Positions 11,722 through 24,200 of a stretch of DNA of 64,000 bases are shown here, in pieces. Each line of letters begins with the position of its first letter. Position 1 is the stretch's first letter. This stretch comes from Trachelipus rathkii. Lineage: Eukaryota; Arthropoda; Malacostraca; Isopoda; Trachelipodidae. The DNA lies in contig JABUQX010014240.1 in assembly GCA_015478945.1 (NCBI GenBank), positions 12,501 through 76,500 on the forward strand, read 5' to 3'. Below the pieces are notes generated by a model that was given only the letters and a program-made list of their open reading frames with translations, was not told the DNA's origin and ran no database searches. Both the position numbers and the translations under genes were made by a program.

Positions 11722-13830
11722 TTATATAACACCCTTCTGGTTATAATACAGAGCTACTCTACTTAAAATGATGTTTATTTAAACGCGACCTAACACAAAT
11801 TAAACACATATTAAAATTTTGTTCTCCTTTACTTTTCATGTAACATATAGTTTGAACTGGGTATCCCAAATACGCAAGTAGTCTTCGCTTCGATTTAACG
11901 AAGCCCTCTCAGCTGCTTATATGTTTCAAGTACTCCTAACTCAAGGAAAATATCGACTGCTTTGAAGAATATTTTTGCGAAGCATTTAGTACTCTCGAAA
12001 CTTTAATTTCCTTGTAAAGGTGACAAGGGCAGTTTTTTGAATAAAAAGATTCGTCCGTTGGATTTTCTTGTTTTGGATGCTCGGAAGGATAAAATATTGT
12101 GAAATAAGAAACTATTGAAGAGAATCGCTGTGATAGTTATGGGATCGGTACGAAACGATAAAATTAGATACTCTAAGAAATTGATGATTTAAGTGGGTTA
12201 GCCCATTTTGAGGATGTTTTTTCATAGTTATTATTGTTCAATCTTTTTGATAGTTGGAAGAATTAAATTTTAAAAAGTTTGGTGTTTGTTGATAATCCTT
12301 GTTTTATGATGTAATCTCCCTGCATATGTTGAAATATTATATTGGAGTTATGTTTATTACTATAGGTTTCTCGGATTTAACTCCTTTTCGTTTTTGTTAG
12401 CGTGGTTGTGATGCTTGATATAATTTTTGCATTGGCCATTAAGCTAAGGTTCGTATGTGGGTCAATAGTTTTGAATTTGTTGGGCCACCCTGTGTGTCGG
12501 GGTTGAGTGAATTGAATTTTTGATTATCTGTTTTTCTCGCTAGCCTTCTTCTGGAGTGTTGGCTTTTCTTTCTGGTAAAGTTTTTGGATCCTTAGGGGCT
12601 TAGCCCTTTTGTGATGGTCCCATAATCGCCATATGCTTTTTGGGCTTAGTGGTTACCGGGTTAATTGAGTGTGACTACTAATCATTGTCGAAGTATTCAC
12701 AGGGGTGTCTGGATCCTATGTGCTGGCCTTGAAAAAGTGTGTCTTTTTTTTGAAAGGGAAAGGGCGCTCTCAGGGGTCATGAGATTAGTGAGAGTTGCCG
12801 GATGTCTCATTGGTGCTTATATTGATTTTTTTTAAGATATTCGTTAGATTGTTTTTGGTCTAATATTGGGTGCATGTGCGGAGATAATAGAAGGTCTTTT
12901 CGTTGGCTAACAAGGATCCTGTTATAAATTTGTTCGATCTCTGGAGTATGAGTGGTATATGTGGCTATTCCTTCCTTATTGCTTTTATGGATTTGGAGTA
13001 ATTAGCAACCTTCCATTTTGTAAAGCTGAGATAAGCATTGAGATACTGTTTAAATCATGTATTGTAGGATATGTATGCTTTTTGTAATACGTCATAGTAA
13101 TACGGATTAAGAATATTGATGTATAATTTATATTTTTGATTATATAAGATATATATATATAGTAATTTGGTATATGAGCTAGATATTTCTATGGTGCTTA
13201 TATAATATTATATAAATTGTATTATATAGTGAAGAAAGATTGAGGGTGGATACTATTTTTTATTATATGTAGAGTTGTTGTGACAATCGTGTATGAGTAC
13301 CAGTGAAATTATAATAAGTGATGGATCTTTAGGAGGTGGAGTTTAGATGAATATTACAGAATAAATATCTGGAGGTTGGAGTAATAAGAGTTTATGCAGA
13401 TGATTAGTGTGTCTTAATAAAGAATAGAGGAGTGTGGAGTTATTAAAGGATTTTCTCTTAGTGTTTAATATTGATATGTGAAGGAATGTATATGTTTATT
13501 CATGTTGTTTGCAATTAATTGTTTGATCACCCACCTTCTGAGCATATTAAAAAATTACAATACTAAATTATCTTTGAAATATTTCAAGCAGTACGTTTTC
13601 TACCTGAAGTTAGGCTTACTATTGAAACATATATATGCTGAATAAGAGGACATCTCGTAAAATGAAAGCGAAAGACATAATTGCTATATATTTTGATAAA
13701 CTCAATTAATCATATAAATATATAGTATATGTGCCCCCTCGATATCAATACTGGAGAACAATATAATTTTCGGAATGGATTTTTTTAATAATTTTGTGGT
13801 TTTGAGTAGGTGGTTTAATATAATTCCTCA
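11722..13830 (-). mobile_element. Penelope-like retroelement copy 2, inverted and degraded
   Basis: The left part (11,722-12,030) is the reverse complement of copy 1's right arm: it shares AACACAAATTAAACACATAT, AAATTTTGTTCTCC, and GCTTATATGTTTCAAGTACTC with small changes. About 12,225-12,440 matches the reverse complement of copy 1 at about 5520-5710 (ATTGTTCAATCTTTTTGATAG, then GAATTAAATTTTAAAAAG). About 12,540-12,670 corresponds to the GIY-YIG segment. About 13,290-13,700 corresponds to the RT end and left arm (GAGTACCAGTGAAA; GATTAGTGTGTCTTAATAAA). No frame survives. Many of the differences are extra bases, and the stretch 12,030-12,220 has no clear equivalent in copy 1, so this is probably a separate insertion of the family. 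Confidence 0.65.
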
Positions 13831-14249
13831 TATATTTAATGATGATCACGTTTTGCTGCTCTTTTCATGCCAATATGCTGTTTAAAAATTCTATAATGTT
13901 AATAATAAAAAAACTAGAACGGTCTATGAAGTGATCAATATGAATTCCGCTAAAATAATATTATTGGGTCTTTTCAATTATTTCTTGTATAATTTTATTA
14001 AAGTATTTTATGGCGAAATAGAGATGTAGTTAGAATATGAAGAATGAATAGAGTATATTAATAGATGCATATGGAGAGAGAGCATGTAGTGAGAATAAGT
14101 ATTTTGAAGAAATTAGTATGTAAATAAAATCTGCAGGTATATATAGATAGACATTATAATGCTATGGTATTAAGAATTTAGAAAACTTTTACAAGTGTTT
14201 ACAGTATTGGAATGTGAATTATGGAGTCGTTGTCGTAAAATACAAAGTC
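13831..14249. other. Spacer between PLE copy 2 and repeat R copy 2, no gene seen
   Basis: About 420 bases of AT-rich sequence with no ORF. In copy 1 the equivalent gap is only about 130 bases and is mostly (TA)n. Confidence 0.5.
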
Positions 14250-15450
14250 GATTTATTAGGAGGGTATGAGTTCTGAGGCTTAATTTTACTTTTTCGACAG
14301 CAGAAAAGGAGATAAAAGTAGAAGGTAGGCCAAAGCAGCTCGTTAATAATTATTATCTACTCTTATACGAGGAATTATAAAGGCGATAGCAGGTGAATTA
14401 AGGGATTTAATGGTTAAGAGAATTATATAGGTGGAATTTTAGATCGTTATTAAATCGTTTGTGATGATACTGGATAGAAGAATATTACGATTATTGTGTT
14501 CTATTCGGTATTTTGAAATCGAAATAATAAGCATATTCGTAGGTGACTGCATGACAAGAATATGAGAACTGGATCATGGGTGAGAGGTGCAGGTACCTAA
14601 TGATCGCTGATGTAAGAAAAAGAGTTGGTGTATGGATGAACGAGGCGCTTCATTGCAAGATAAATAATTCTGGGCAATTGAATGGGAAAAAGTACGCTTA
14701 TACTAATTGCTTACATTGAGAAATGAAAGCAGGAGAAAAGTAAAAATATATATTTGATTTGGTCCATAAAATTATTAAGAAATATCATGTCAACTTTCAA
14801 TACAAACGCGTTACAGGTGTATGATCGGGGTTGTATCTACTCTATTTTTTATAAGCTGGATGGTATATTAGGCATCTGTTTTGAAATTCAGGATACGTGA
14901 TGACTCAATTTGGGTCGTTTTTGGTGGTTGGTTTTCCCCCTCTCATTCATATAAGAACGGAATATCACAGTTTTGATAGTATATGAGGGCGGTTCGTCGA
15001 GGTGGTAAAATAATATTTGGCGATTTTTGAGACTGTTGTTTATTTTTTTTTTGTGTTTTATATAAATTCTTAAATAAAGTCGCGAGTTAAAGATCAGGCG
15101 GATCGTGTTTATGTTCTCTTCGGCTTAGTATGTTTATTTTTTGTAGTCCAATGGCTATGACTAATAACTGTTCGGATGGGAAGTCTAATAGAAAGAAATA
15201 TAAGCAAGGTGGGTCAGGGTGGTAAATTGGGTGATCAAAGACGATTGGTGATGTTCGTCGGTTGTTTTAAATGTGGGAGGTTGTGTCAGCGATATGAAAA
15301 GTTTTGGTGAAAATGATGGAAGGCAGTGTTAGAGGACGGGTTGAGCTTCTGCTCTCTACATATATGCCAAAACGATTGGAGTTTGGTAGGTTTTTTATTA
15401 TGGAATCTTGTTTTAAATATTTTGTAACCCAGATGTAATATAATGAGAAC
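14250..15450 (-). repeat. Dispersed repeat R, copy 2 (inverted)
   Basis: Contains the reverse complement of blocks of R copy 1: a CGACAGCAGAAAA block at about 14,297, TTCGTCGGTTGTTTT at 15,254-15,268, and CATATATGCCAAAACGATTGG near 15,359. It is about twice as long as copy 1 between the outer matches, so one copy has an insertion or the other a deletion. No gene. The 72-codon minus-strand ORF at 15,267-15,485 is inside the repeat and has no family resemblance. Confidence 0.5.
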
Positions 15451-17650
15451 TGCTTAGTCTTATGTCTTATTGTGTCGACGAACATACATGGAAGAGAGTT
15501 TGAGACGCGAAATTGGTTATATAGGGATTGTTACTGTGGCAGGGTTTGTTGAAAAAAGGAGAAAAAAAAAGGAATTTTTAAAGTAAATCTCTGTAGTAAG
15601 GTAAGGTTTATTTTGGTTTGTGATGTTGATTTGTGGATTACAGTTGTAATCCGTGGTGCTCTGAAAGATTATGGTTGGATGATTGAGCAATTTTCGATAT
15701 GGGACCTAAAAGTGCCGCATAGAACGAGTTGTGAAAATAAAAAAATAGTAGAGAGATATCACTGTTTGGTATGATTATTCAAGGGAACCGCGAATAGCAA
15801 CTATTGAATGGCCGAAGTGTTCAGTAGAAAAAAAGAATATTTGTGAGATGGCTAAAAGAGTCAAATCTAATTAAGATAACCTGACGTGGCACACTGTAAA
15901 ATTCCTTTGGCCTTAGCTGGTCGGAACTCGTTGCGACACCCCCGGCCCGAACCTCAAAATCTTGCGAGATTGCTGCTATTTTTTTTTTTTGGAAGGTTAA
16001 ACCGGAATTCCTTTACAGATCGAGGATAATGTTTTCACCATCACGACGCAGTCTGTTTAGATATTGTCTAATCGTGTAACGTCAGTGATAACTCAAATGG
16101 GTCTGGATACGGAGGTATAATGATTCTATTAAAGTTTGTTGGATGGGAGGTCCTGTTGTATGGCCACATCTTGTCGACGCGGTTCCGGAATCCCGGTTGG
16201 GCGTTGTATCAGATTGCGAAATAGATAAAGTGAAAATTGTAGGAGTCGGTAAAGAATGACCTTAGAAAGGATAGAGAAAGTGTGAGTTATTTCTCTCCAT
16301 AGAGCGAAGAGAGCGTTTTTATTGCATACTTCATAATTTGAGATGAATCAGTAGAATTTAATTGAATAGGTAGTGATGTTGGGGTGGTGTCTTCCGGTTT
16401 GCGAAGAAGGAGGAGTATGGTATTGGATGACTCACGAAATGTACGGCCATAGGGGGCCCATAATTGAATAGGGATGAATCCTGGTCCTTCTGATCCTTGA
16501 TGATAGATGACTTGAGAATAAGCAACGCCGTAAAAGGAGTATCTAGTGTGATAAGTTTGTCGTAGTATTAGTAGTTCAATGATGTTCTACAGTGGAAAGT
16601 GAGATGTGAAGTTTACTGATGGTTCCTAGCGCTAAGATGACCAGTCCGTTGCGAATAAAAGGCTCTAGCAGACTGAGGGTTATTAGATGATTCTGATTAT
16701 TTTATGAGGTTGCCAGGTGGAGTGCCAAGTGAGTCCACATAAATGAAGTGGCCCGTCAAATGTTGAAGTGCCGAATTAGAGTGCCCTCCCCACCCAATTT
16801 AAGGAAGTGCCAAGGTGAGTTTCCATCCAGAAGACAACATTTACTAGGTGCCAAGTATAATGATGTGGCACTTTACATTCTGATTATAGGTTGCACTCAA
16901 CGAACTGGAGTGTAGCTCAATTTAATATACTTGCGATCAGTTGGCAGTGATAGATTGTAAAATGCCCCAACGACCGCCCAAGCTACGACTCAGGCCGTTA
17001 ATACGTGTATTGTGATATTTTTTAGTTCGCGCTGTTTTTTTGGCTCATTTTTTTTTTTTTAGAATTTTTTTTTTTTCACCTCTCTTTTTATTTATGTTTT
17101 CACCTTTTTCCTTCCTTATTTGCTCCCATCATCTATGTATATAGCCCTAAGTTTTATGTAGTGTACTTCATTCCCTGCGTAGGTTTAACTGAGAGCGTCC
17201 TTCAGGAAAATAGCTACCCATCAATATGGGTGGAGTCTCAGATATGGAGGATGGCTCCTATACCTTTTGAACTTTGACGCACTCCAAGAACTCTTGTATT
17301 TATAAGGTTGACTATGGGTTATACGTTAACTTTATTTTAGGTTACTTTGGGCTGCGGGGGCATCGATCTGGTCGTAATAAAATTATAACAGATTGCTAGG
17401 GTTGGATCTGTCTTTTTAGTTTTATCCCTAACTTATTAAAAAAAAATAGTTTGTTGTATTTTATTTATTTTTTCCTCCCTCTATTACAAAACACTGCCAA
17501 TAGAGCATGGTATGGAATATATAACTCTGAAAGTTATAGTGAAGTTAAAGGAGATCGGGAATTATAATGATTATGATTTCTTTTTTTTTTGAGAATTGGT
17601 AAACCATTTTATTTTTTATATATTATTTCGTTTATATTATCTTGTCATCA
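15451..17650. other. G/T-rich DNA without a recognisable gene
   Basis: No ORF longer than about 60 codons has family resemblance. At 16,720-16,870 the word GTGCC (or GTGGC) recurs seven times at irregular intervals, perhaps a decayed minisatellite. T-rich runs occur at 17,030-17,080 and 17,430-17,600. Confidence 0.5.
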
Positions 17651-17660
17651 ATATTAATAT

Positions 17661-17960
17661 TAGGGCTACGGAGACAGAGCCGGAGCTGGAGCTGGAGCAA
17701 AAATGAAAAATTCTTTGTGGTGTCGGAGCAGAAGCCGTATGAAATGTTTTTTATTTTTTGTTTTTTTTTGTTTTTTTACTATGAAATAAATATGGATCCG
17801 AAAATGGAACCTCAATTTTGAAATAATAAAGGAGGATCTTTAGGCTGAGCTAAACAGTCTCAAAATGGAGGCGGATTCTGATTTCTCAGCCGGAGTCGGA
17901 GCCCGAAAATTTCAAAATGATGGAGCCGGATTTCGAGCCGGAGCAGGCTCCGCAGCCCTA
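17661..17960. mobile_element. 300-bp hAT-type MITE with 8-bp target-site duplication
   Basis: The ends form a terminal inverted repeat: TAGGGCTACGGAG at 17,661 and CTCCGCAGCCCTA ending at 17,960 (one mismatch in 13, plus a second GAGCCGGAGC block inside each end). The flanks are ATTAATAT (17,653-17,660) and ATTAGAAT (17,961-17,968), matching at 6 of 8 positions, as expected of an ageing 8-bp hAT target duplication. The interior has repeated GGAGCYGGAG-type words (CCGGAGCTGGAGCTGGAGC and relatives) and no transposase. The 60-codon ORF starting at 17,865 is a chance reading of the right end. Confidence 0.7.
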
Positions 17961-18298
17961 ATTAGAATCAATGATATAGTGAAATTACAAAGCGATCTTT
18001 TGTTTTCAAGCTTTACACTTGTTAACGTCAAATTTAAAAGTAATTGAGATCAATAACTAAGATGAACAACATTTTAATACAATTAATTTGAATCGAAAAT
18101 AATTGTTTTATATTTCTTTTTTCCAAATCAAAAGTCAGTTCATTAAAATTAGATGACCAGAGATACTCATACGAATTAAACTTTTTGAAGAATATCAAAT
18201 GAAGACCTAACTAATTTTTATTCTTTATTAAATGGAACATACAAGTCAAATTTCTTGTCATTTGGGGAGACGCCAACCAAATCTTTCCGCACTGAACC

Positions 18299-18394
18299 AG
18301 GACGAATTGACAATGGTTTGCTAGGACGTATTAGAAGAGGTTAACCAGGACAAATTAGCAGAAGTTTACCAGGACGAATTGGTAGAGGTTTAAG
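18299..18394 (+). repeat. 24-bp minisatellite, four units, in-frame 8-residue repeat
   Basis: Four adjacent 24-base units begin at 18,299, 18,323, 18,347 and 18,371, each starting AGGAC. Read in one frame they encode PGRI-type octapeptides (P/L-G-R/Q-I-x-R/N-x-L), interrupted by one TAA at the end of unit 2. A frame-preserving period suggests a decayed coding repeat, but no flanking gene is visible. Confidence 0.75.
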
Positions 18395-18519
18395 CAAGCT
18401 TTGCCTTAGTCTTGAACTTCCTGGTATCGTTGAAAGAGCAAGGTGCAACTCCAAGTTGTCATTTGAGCAACATGGTCCTCACCATCGCTACAGTTTCTCA
18501 CGATGTCACAATCGATCAT

Positions 18520-18526
18520 AAAAAAA

Positions 18527-18557
<31 letters not shown>
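18520..18557 (+). repeat. Poly(A) tract
   Basis: A run of about 26 A, one G, then 11 A. It may be the tail of a retroposed sequence, since the roughly 100 bases before it are more balanced in base composition than the rest. No target duplication or tRNA-like head was found. Confidence 0.8.
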
Positions 18558-18639
18558 TACAGAGCGAGAAATCATTCCTTTAAGTTTACAGCTAACTAAA
18601 ACTTTTATTTAATTTTCTGGAACCAGATTTATTGAATTA

Positions 18640-19231
18640 CAGGGTATAATATATAATATATATCTATATATTATATACTTATATATTATATAATATCTAT
18701 AATACTATATATATAATATATAATATATATATATATATATATTACATATATATATATATATATATATATAAAAATCTTATATATATATATATATATAGTA
18801 ATATATTATATATTATATATAATATATAAATATATTTATATATATTATATATATTATATTAATATATATTATATAATATTATATATTAGGGTAAAGTTTG
18901 AGGAAATTATAGTAATTTAAAGTTCTTATTATAATTTTTTTTAATATCTCTATCTGTTACCACTTAAATTCATATTAAACGTCTTTCCCAAACGAACTAG
19001 AAAAAAACTAACGTAAAATGCATACAGCAGGTAAAATATACACTAAATTTACTATATAAGCGAGCTCTCCTACTATAACGAATAGAACTTAACAAACATA
19101 TATATATTATACTATATATTATATATAGTATATTATATATATCTATTACTATATATATAAATATAATATATTATATATTATAATTAACAAATATTATATA
19201 TATATATATACATATACTATATATATATATA

Positions 19232-19266
<35 letters not shown>

Positions 19267-19570
19267 CTATATACTTATCGTATATATATATACTACTATA
19301 TATATATATACACTAACATATAGGATATTATTATATATATCTATCTATATATATAATTATTACAATAATAATATATATACGTAGTTCCTTAACAATATTA
19401 TATATATAAACATTATATTATATATTATTATAATATATATAATTATATATTATTATATATAAATATATATATATACTATATATATCAATACTATATAATA
19501 GTAGTAGTAATATGGATGTGAATATTATAATATTACATATATCAATATATATATTATATATATATAATAT
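18640..19570. repeat. (TA)n-rich blocks
   Basis: Two long TA/TATAT stretches (18,640-18,890 and 19,095-19,570) around about 200 bases of AT-rich unique DNA. No gene. Confidence 0.85.
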
Positions 19571-20395
19571 AAGGGAAATTATTAATTTCCTTATTCAAAA
19601 ATGTGATATAAGTATCTCAATTTATTCCTTAACCGTTTATTTATAAGTTAATATAGTTTATAACTCTCCTAATCGACTTATATAGTATAGGTATCTCTTT
19701 TCTATACTTTAAGCAGCTATTATAAGTGTATAGGTCTAATATATAATTATCACTCTCTTTAAAAATATATTATATATCCTATATAATCATATTAGTAATT
19801 AATATTGGGATGTGATGAGAGAGAATGTAATGCAACCGAAAACAGATTATTATTAGGATAAATAAGATAAGAGAAGAACAAGAATATCTTAACGAAAGCA
19901 AAAATAGTGTGTTCAAAATATAAGCTATTTAATTATGAGTAAGAGGTGGAATTCAGTACATATGGTGGTTTTTCCAGTGGAGTTATGTATATAGATCCGT
20001 AATAGTTAGCTAGTGCTGCTCAGGAGCGATTGTAAATTTACAAAAATGAAACACCAGCGTATAGGAGAGGTAATTAAGGTATTCATTTTGAATTTATTAT
20101 TATTTAGAGTTAGAAATTAAATTAAGTGTTTTTAATGATTAGAGGAAGAAATTGGAAGAGAAGGAAAATGAATGGTAAAGAAAATAAAACAGTATTAGAG
20201 GGGACTAAATAAGGTATATAGGTATAGTGGGGATCTAGTGGATATATTAGATAAGGTTATGGTAAAACGCACTGTCCTTTATGTTGCTTCCTACAAAAGC
20301 GCTCACTCGAATTAGGACCCGAAACTCAAATTAGATGCTGTAATAGACTTGGTGCTTAAATACTTTTTCTCTTTATCTTGTATCTAAGTTTTTTT
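19571..20395. other. AT-rich DNA, no gene seen
   Basis: No ORF with protein-like composition and no recognised repeat. Confidence 0.55.
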
Positions 20396-21200
20396 AAAAT
20401 AAATTATATTATTATATATGTAAATAGTACTATAAGATAATATTATATATAGAAATAATAATTAATATATATATATATATATATATTATAATATTATATT
20501 ATTATATTCAATCTTAAAAATAATACTAAATATATATATATATTATTATATATATATATATCTTACAGCATAAGTTTTTTTACATTATAAAAATTAAATC
20601 TATTAATATATAATATATATTATATATTATATAGTATATATTTAATATATAATAAATATATATATATATAATATATATGTATATGATTATATAATACTTA
20701 TATATATATATATATTATATATAACAACTCCCAGGTAAATGATAACAGTGAATAAATTTTTAAAATATAATTAATATATAAATATCTTTATGTAGTCGTG
20801 TCTGTGAATATGGGAGAAAAATATTTGTGTACATGACAAAGATAACTACACAATAAGGCATTAAAAATGAATATTATTAAATATAAAAGTTATCTAAATG
20901 AAATTAATTTTCTGTTTTTTCTTTAAACCAACGTCCATCGTTAAACTTTTTCTTTGTTTGTCTATAATTATTTTTATACATAATACTTCCACCTTAATAA
21001 GCCGGAGTTCTATTAAACACATTTATATCATATAATATATATATATATATATATATATCATATATATATATTATAATATTACTATTATATATATATATAT
21101 ATATTATATATATTACAATAGTATATATATATAATATATATTTATAATATATATATATATATATATTATATATAGATATATATAATAGCATCTGCGTGGT
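20396..21200. repeat. (TA)n-rich blocks
   Basis: TA runs at about 20,400-20,725 and 21,030-21,190 with about 260 bases of AT-rich unique DNA between. The minus-strand ORF across the second block encodes only Ile/Tyr repeats. Confidence 0.85.
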
Positions 21201-24200
21201 ATGAATGCTCCAGTTGATATAACGGTTTTACTACAAATAATATAGTATATTAAATTCATATATCTTCTTAATATAGGGAACGCCTAATCGTTGTAGTTTT
21301 TATACCCGTTGACCCTCACGTTGCTCCCCGTCAATTAAGTTCGAATGAGACCACATCACTGGACAATAATCACCCCGCTCAGATAGAGAACTCGACTCAG
21401 TGGAGAATTTGGGATCATGTCCGGAGATATATCTATATTTCATTGAAAAGTAGCAGGGTATTCACTTCCTCGTTGCGTGGAGCCGACTGTAAAAAATAGC
21501 CGGTTCGTGTTCTCTTTTGACACTCAAGACCTTCTCATAGTACACTTTTTTCGGAGCCAGCACTATCGTCCTTCTTCGTTAGTCAATAAGAATATGCTTG
21601 TAACTATAATAGGACCAAAGGAAGCCTCGATTTCCTCTGTTTTATTTGATATAAGATATATGGAGAGAAACGATTACGAGAATTTATGAGATTTCGTTTT
21701 CGTATTTATCCGCCGGCTCATCGTGATTGCGAAGCAGAAGTAATGACGATCGTGCGTATTAATTACTGATATAGGATCCCACATTTTTCAAAGCGTAATA
21801 GAGTATTGACGCTATCGTAGATGACAGAAGAGAAGATGTCATACTTCTGCTTAATTCCGCGCGCTTATCATGAGGAGAATACAGCGGAAGGTATTAAAGA
21901 TTTGATATTCTTCTTGAATACATGACGTCTCGCAGAACTGAAGAGATAGGAGGGTACGCCGACGGTAGAAATACGGATGAGGCCACAAAGATTAACCGTT
22001 CGAAATTATATAGATTACTAGACGTGCGTCAGTTGCGTACAGTGCTCGTTGAAATCAGTGGTGAAAGCTACCACGACACTTTATTGTGGAGACACTCTAG
22101 CGATAAAGAGAGTAAAATAAATTTCAACCGGGTAGAATTACAGGATTCTATCGCCTAAAAAGCAGTCGGGGATACGCGTGTAATCAACCTCCGTTATAAT
22201 ACGATGCAATACTATCGGTATATTCGAGACTCTTCGATGACGAGGGTGGCGTCGATCGTCGCTCTTGAGTTCATAAGTGTAGATGAAGATTTCGGATGCG
22301 GTAGCTACCTACTCTTACGAGGTAAGTTTCTGGCTAAATAATGTACGTGAGAAGGCTGGAATCGATTTACTTTTCGACAATAAGCGGGTGGAATATGTTA
22401 AAAAAAGTACTGGCTATAATAAATATCGTAGCTCAATCACTATACATTGAGTGAAGATAGGCTGATAAGCGTTCATTTTATACGGTCCCGTCATGATTTT
22501 ACCTTTCCAACTGAGGTCCGATCGAGATTTCGGTTTTAGAATATATTTTTACAAGGCTCGATTTAACGTACGTCGATCTAAGATACGTTATTTATATGAT
22601 CACTTTGAAATTTGGTTAACTCTACTACATTTAATTTTACTTCTTCAATCTCATATGATTTAGCAAGTTCTTAATTACTCTATGTGCGCGATGTGAGGGT
22701 TTCTTCGAGATCAACCTTTTTGATCATGACTTGAAAACGAGATGAACGTAAAACGCTAAAGTGAGTCATTCTTAATTATGTTATTTATTATTACTTTTAT
22801 GCACCCGGCGAAAATATAAACTTATACAGACTGTTCTCCATAAAGCCCGTGCCGTGTACAAACCGTCTCGCTCCTCGGTAAATGTATATCCAGGAATTTC
22901 AGAGAACTAAACAACCTCTAACGTCAGGAAATATCAACTCGCCGGAGCGATATCAAGTGAAAATGAATACCGTACTGCAGCGTTCCTGAGATATATTACT
23001 ACGACACATTTACCATGTGCTGAGTGACTTCGATTTTCACAGATTTTAATTTATACATTTTTTTTTCAGTAGTTTTCGTTTTCTTTTACAGAAAAGATTC
23101 AATTACTTTTAAATATATGAACTAGCTTTTACGATAATCATTTTGCATTTTGAAATATTACCCTTGAATTTTCAGAAAAATTTTATCATGTATACTCAGT
23201 ATGCTAAGATTTTATTTTTTATAAAATAGGCCGGACAATTGGTATCATAGTCTAGTGGAAGGAACTAATAACCGTTATACATGTGTATTATCGTAAGAGT
23301 GGATAACTTTTTTCTTATATAGTAATAGATAATAAGTATAGGTAATATATAAACAATAAAGGGTTAGTTATAGTATGGTTGACATAAAATAATTTCATTC
23401 AATTAATATAATAATCAGTTATTATAGTTATATATATTATAATTTAAAGTAGGTTATATAGTTAATCAATCGTTAATATACGAGTTGAATATTATATATA
23501 TTACTAGTGTATACTATACATTCTTCAGTTACAATATAGTCTAGTAATTAATATTATTAATAATTTATAAATTATATAATAAAAGAAATAACTATAGAAA
23601 TAACAATAATAATATTATAGAAAAATTATATATATTAGAACCTATACATAAAATATTTAAAAACGTGTAATATAATATTAGTTAATAAAACCGTTACAAA
23701 ATTATAAAATATTTCCAAAGATTTTGGCTGGATACAACGAATGTAATATCTCTTGACTACATGTATTTATTATAAAACAAAATAATTTGCCTGTGCCCAG
23801 AGAATGTATGATCCATTCTAACAATCTGTATGCTCCATGCTCTAACAGTACCCCAACCTCACTATTCTGAGACTAGCCTCCCATCTACGACTCTCGGCCC
23901 ACAAAGTACTCTCACTTATTCCTATGATTGCTTCGGCGTGGGAGTTATACACGCGTCTGCCTCTTAATCATTCCATAGCACATATGACTCTCATGCACAT
24001 CTGCTCATATAACTCATTGATCTTACTAACTTTCAACCAACTATGCCAGCACCCATTAGTCGTGTGAGAGGAGGGGTCACAAAGCATAAGTTTAACACAA
24101 TATTAATTAAAAATCGGGTGATCCGTGTAATATCATCAACCTAGACGTGCCTGCTCTCGGTCATTGGGTGCTCCAGCGTCGTCGCGCGACCAGCGGGATC

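Noticed and set aside
16720..16880. Recurring GTGCC words resembling a tandem repeat or CRISPR-like array
   Set aside because: Spacing is irregular (12 to 46 bases) and no longer shared unit exists.
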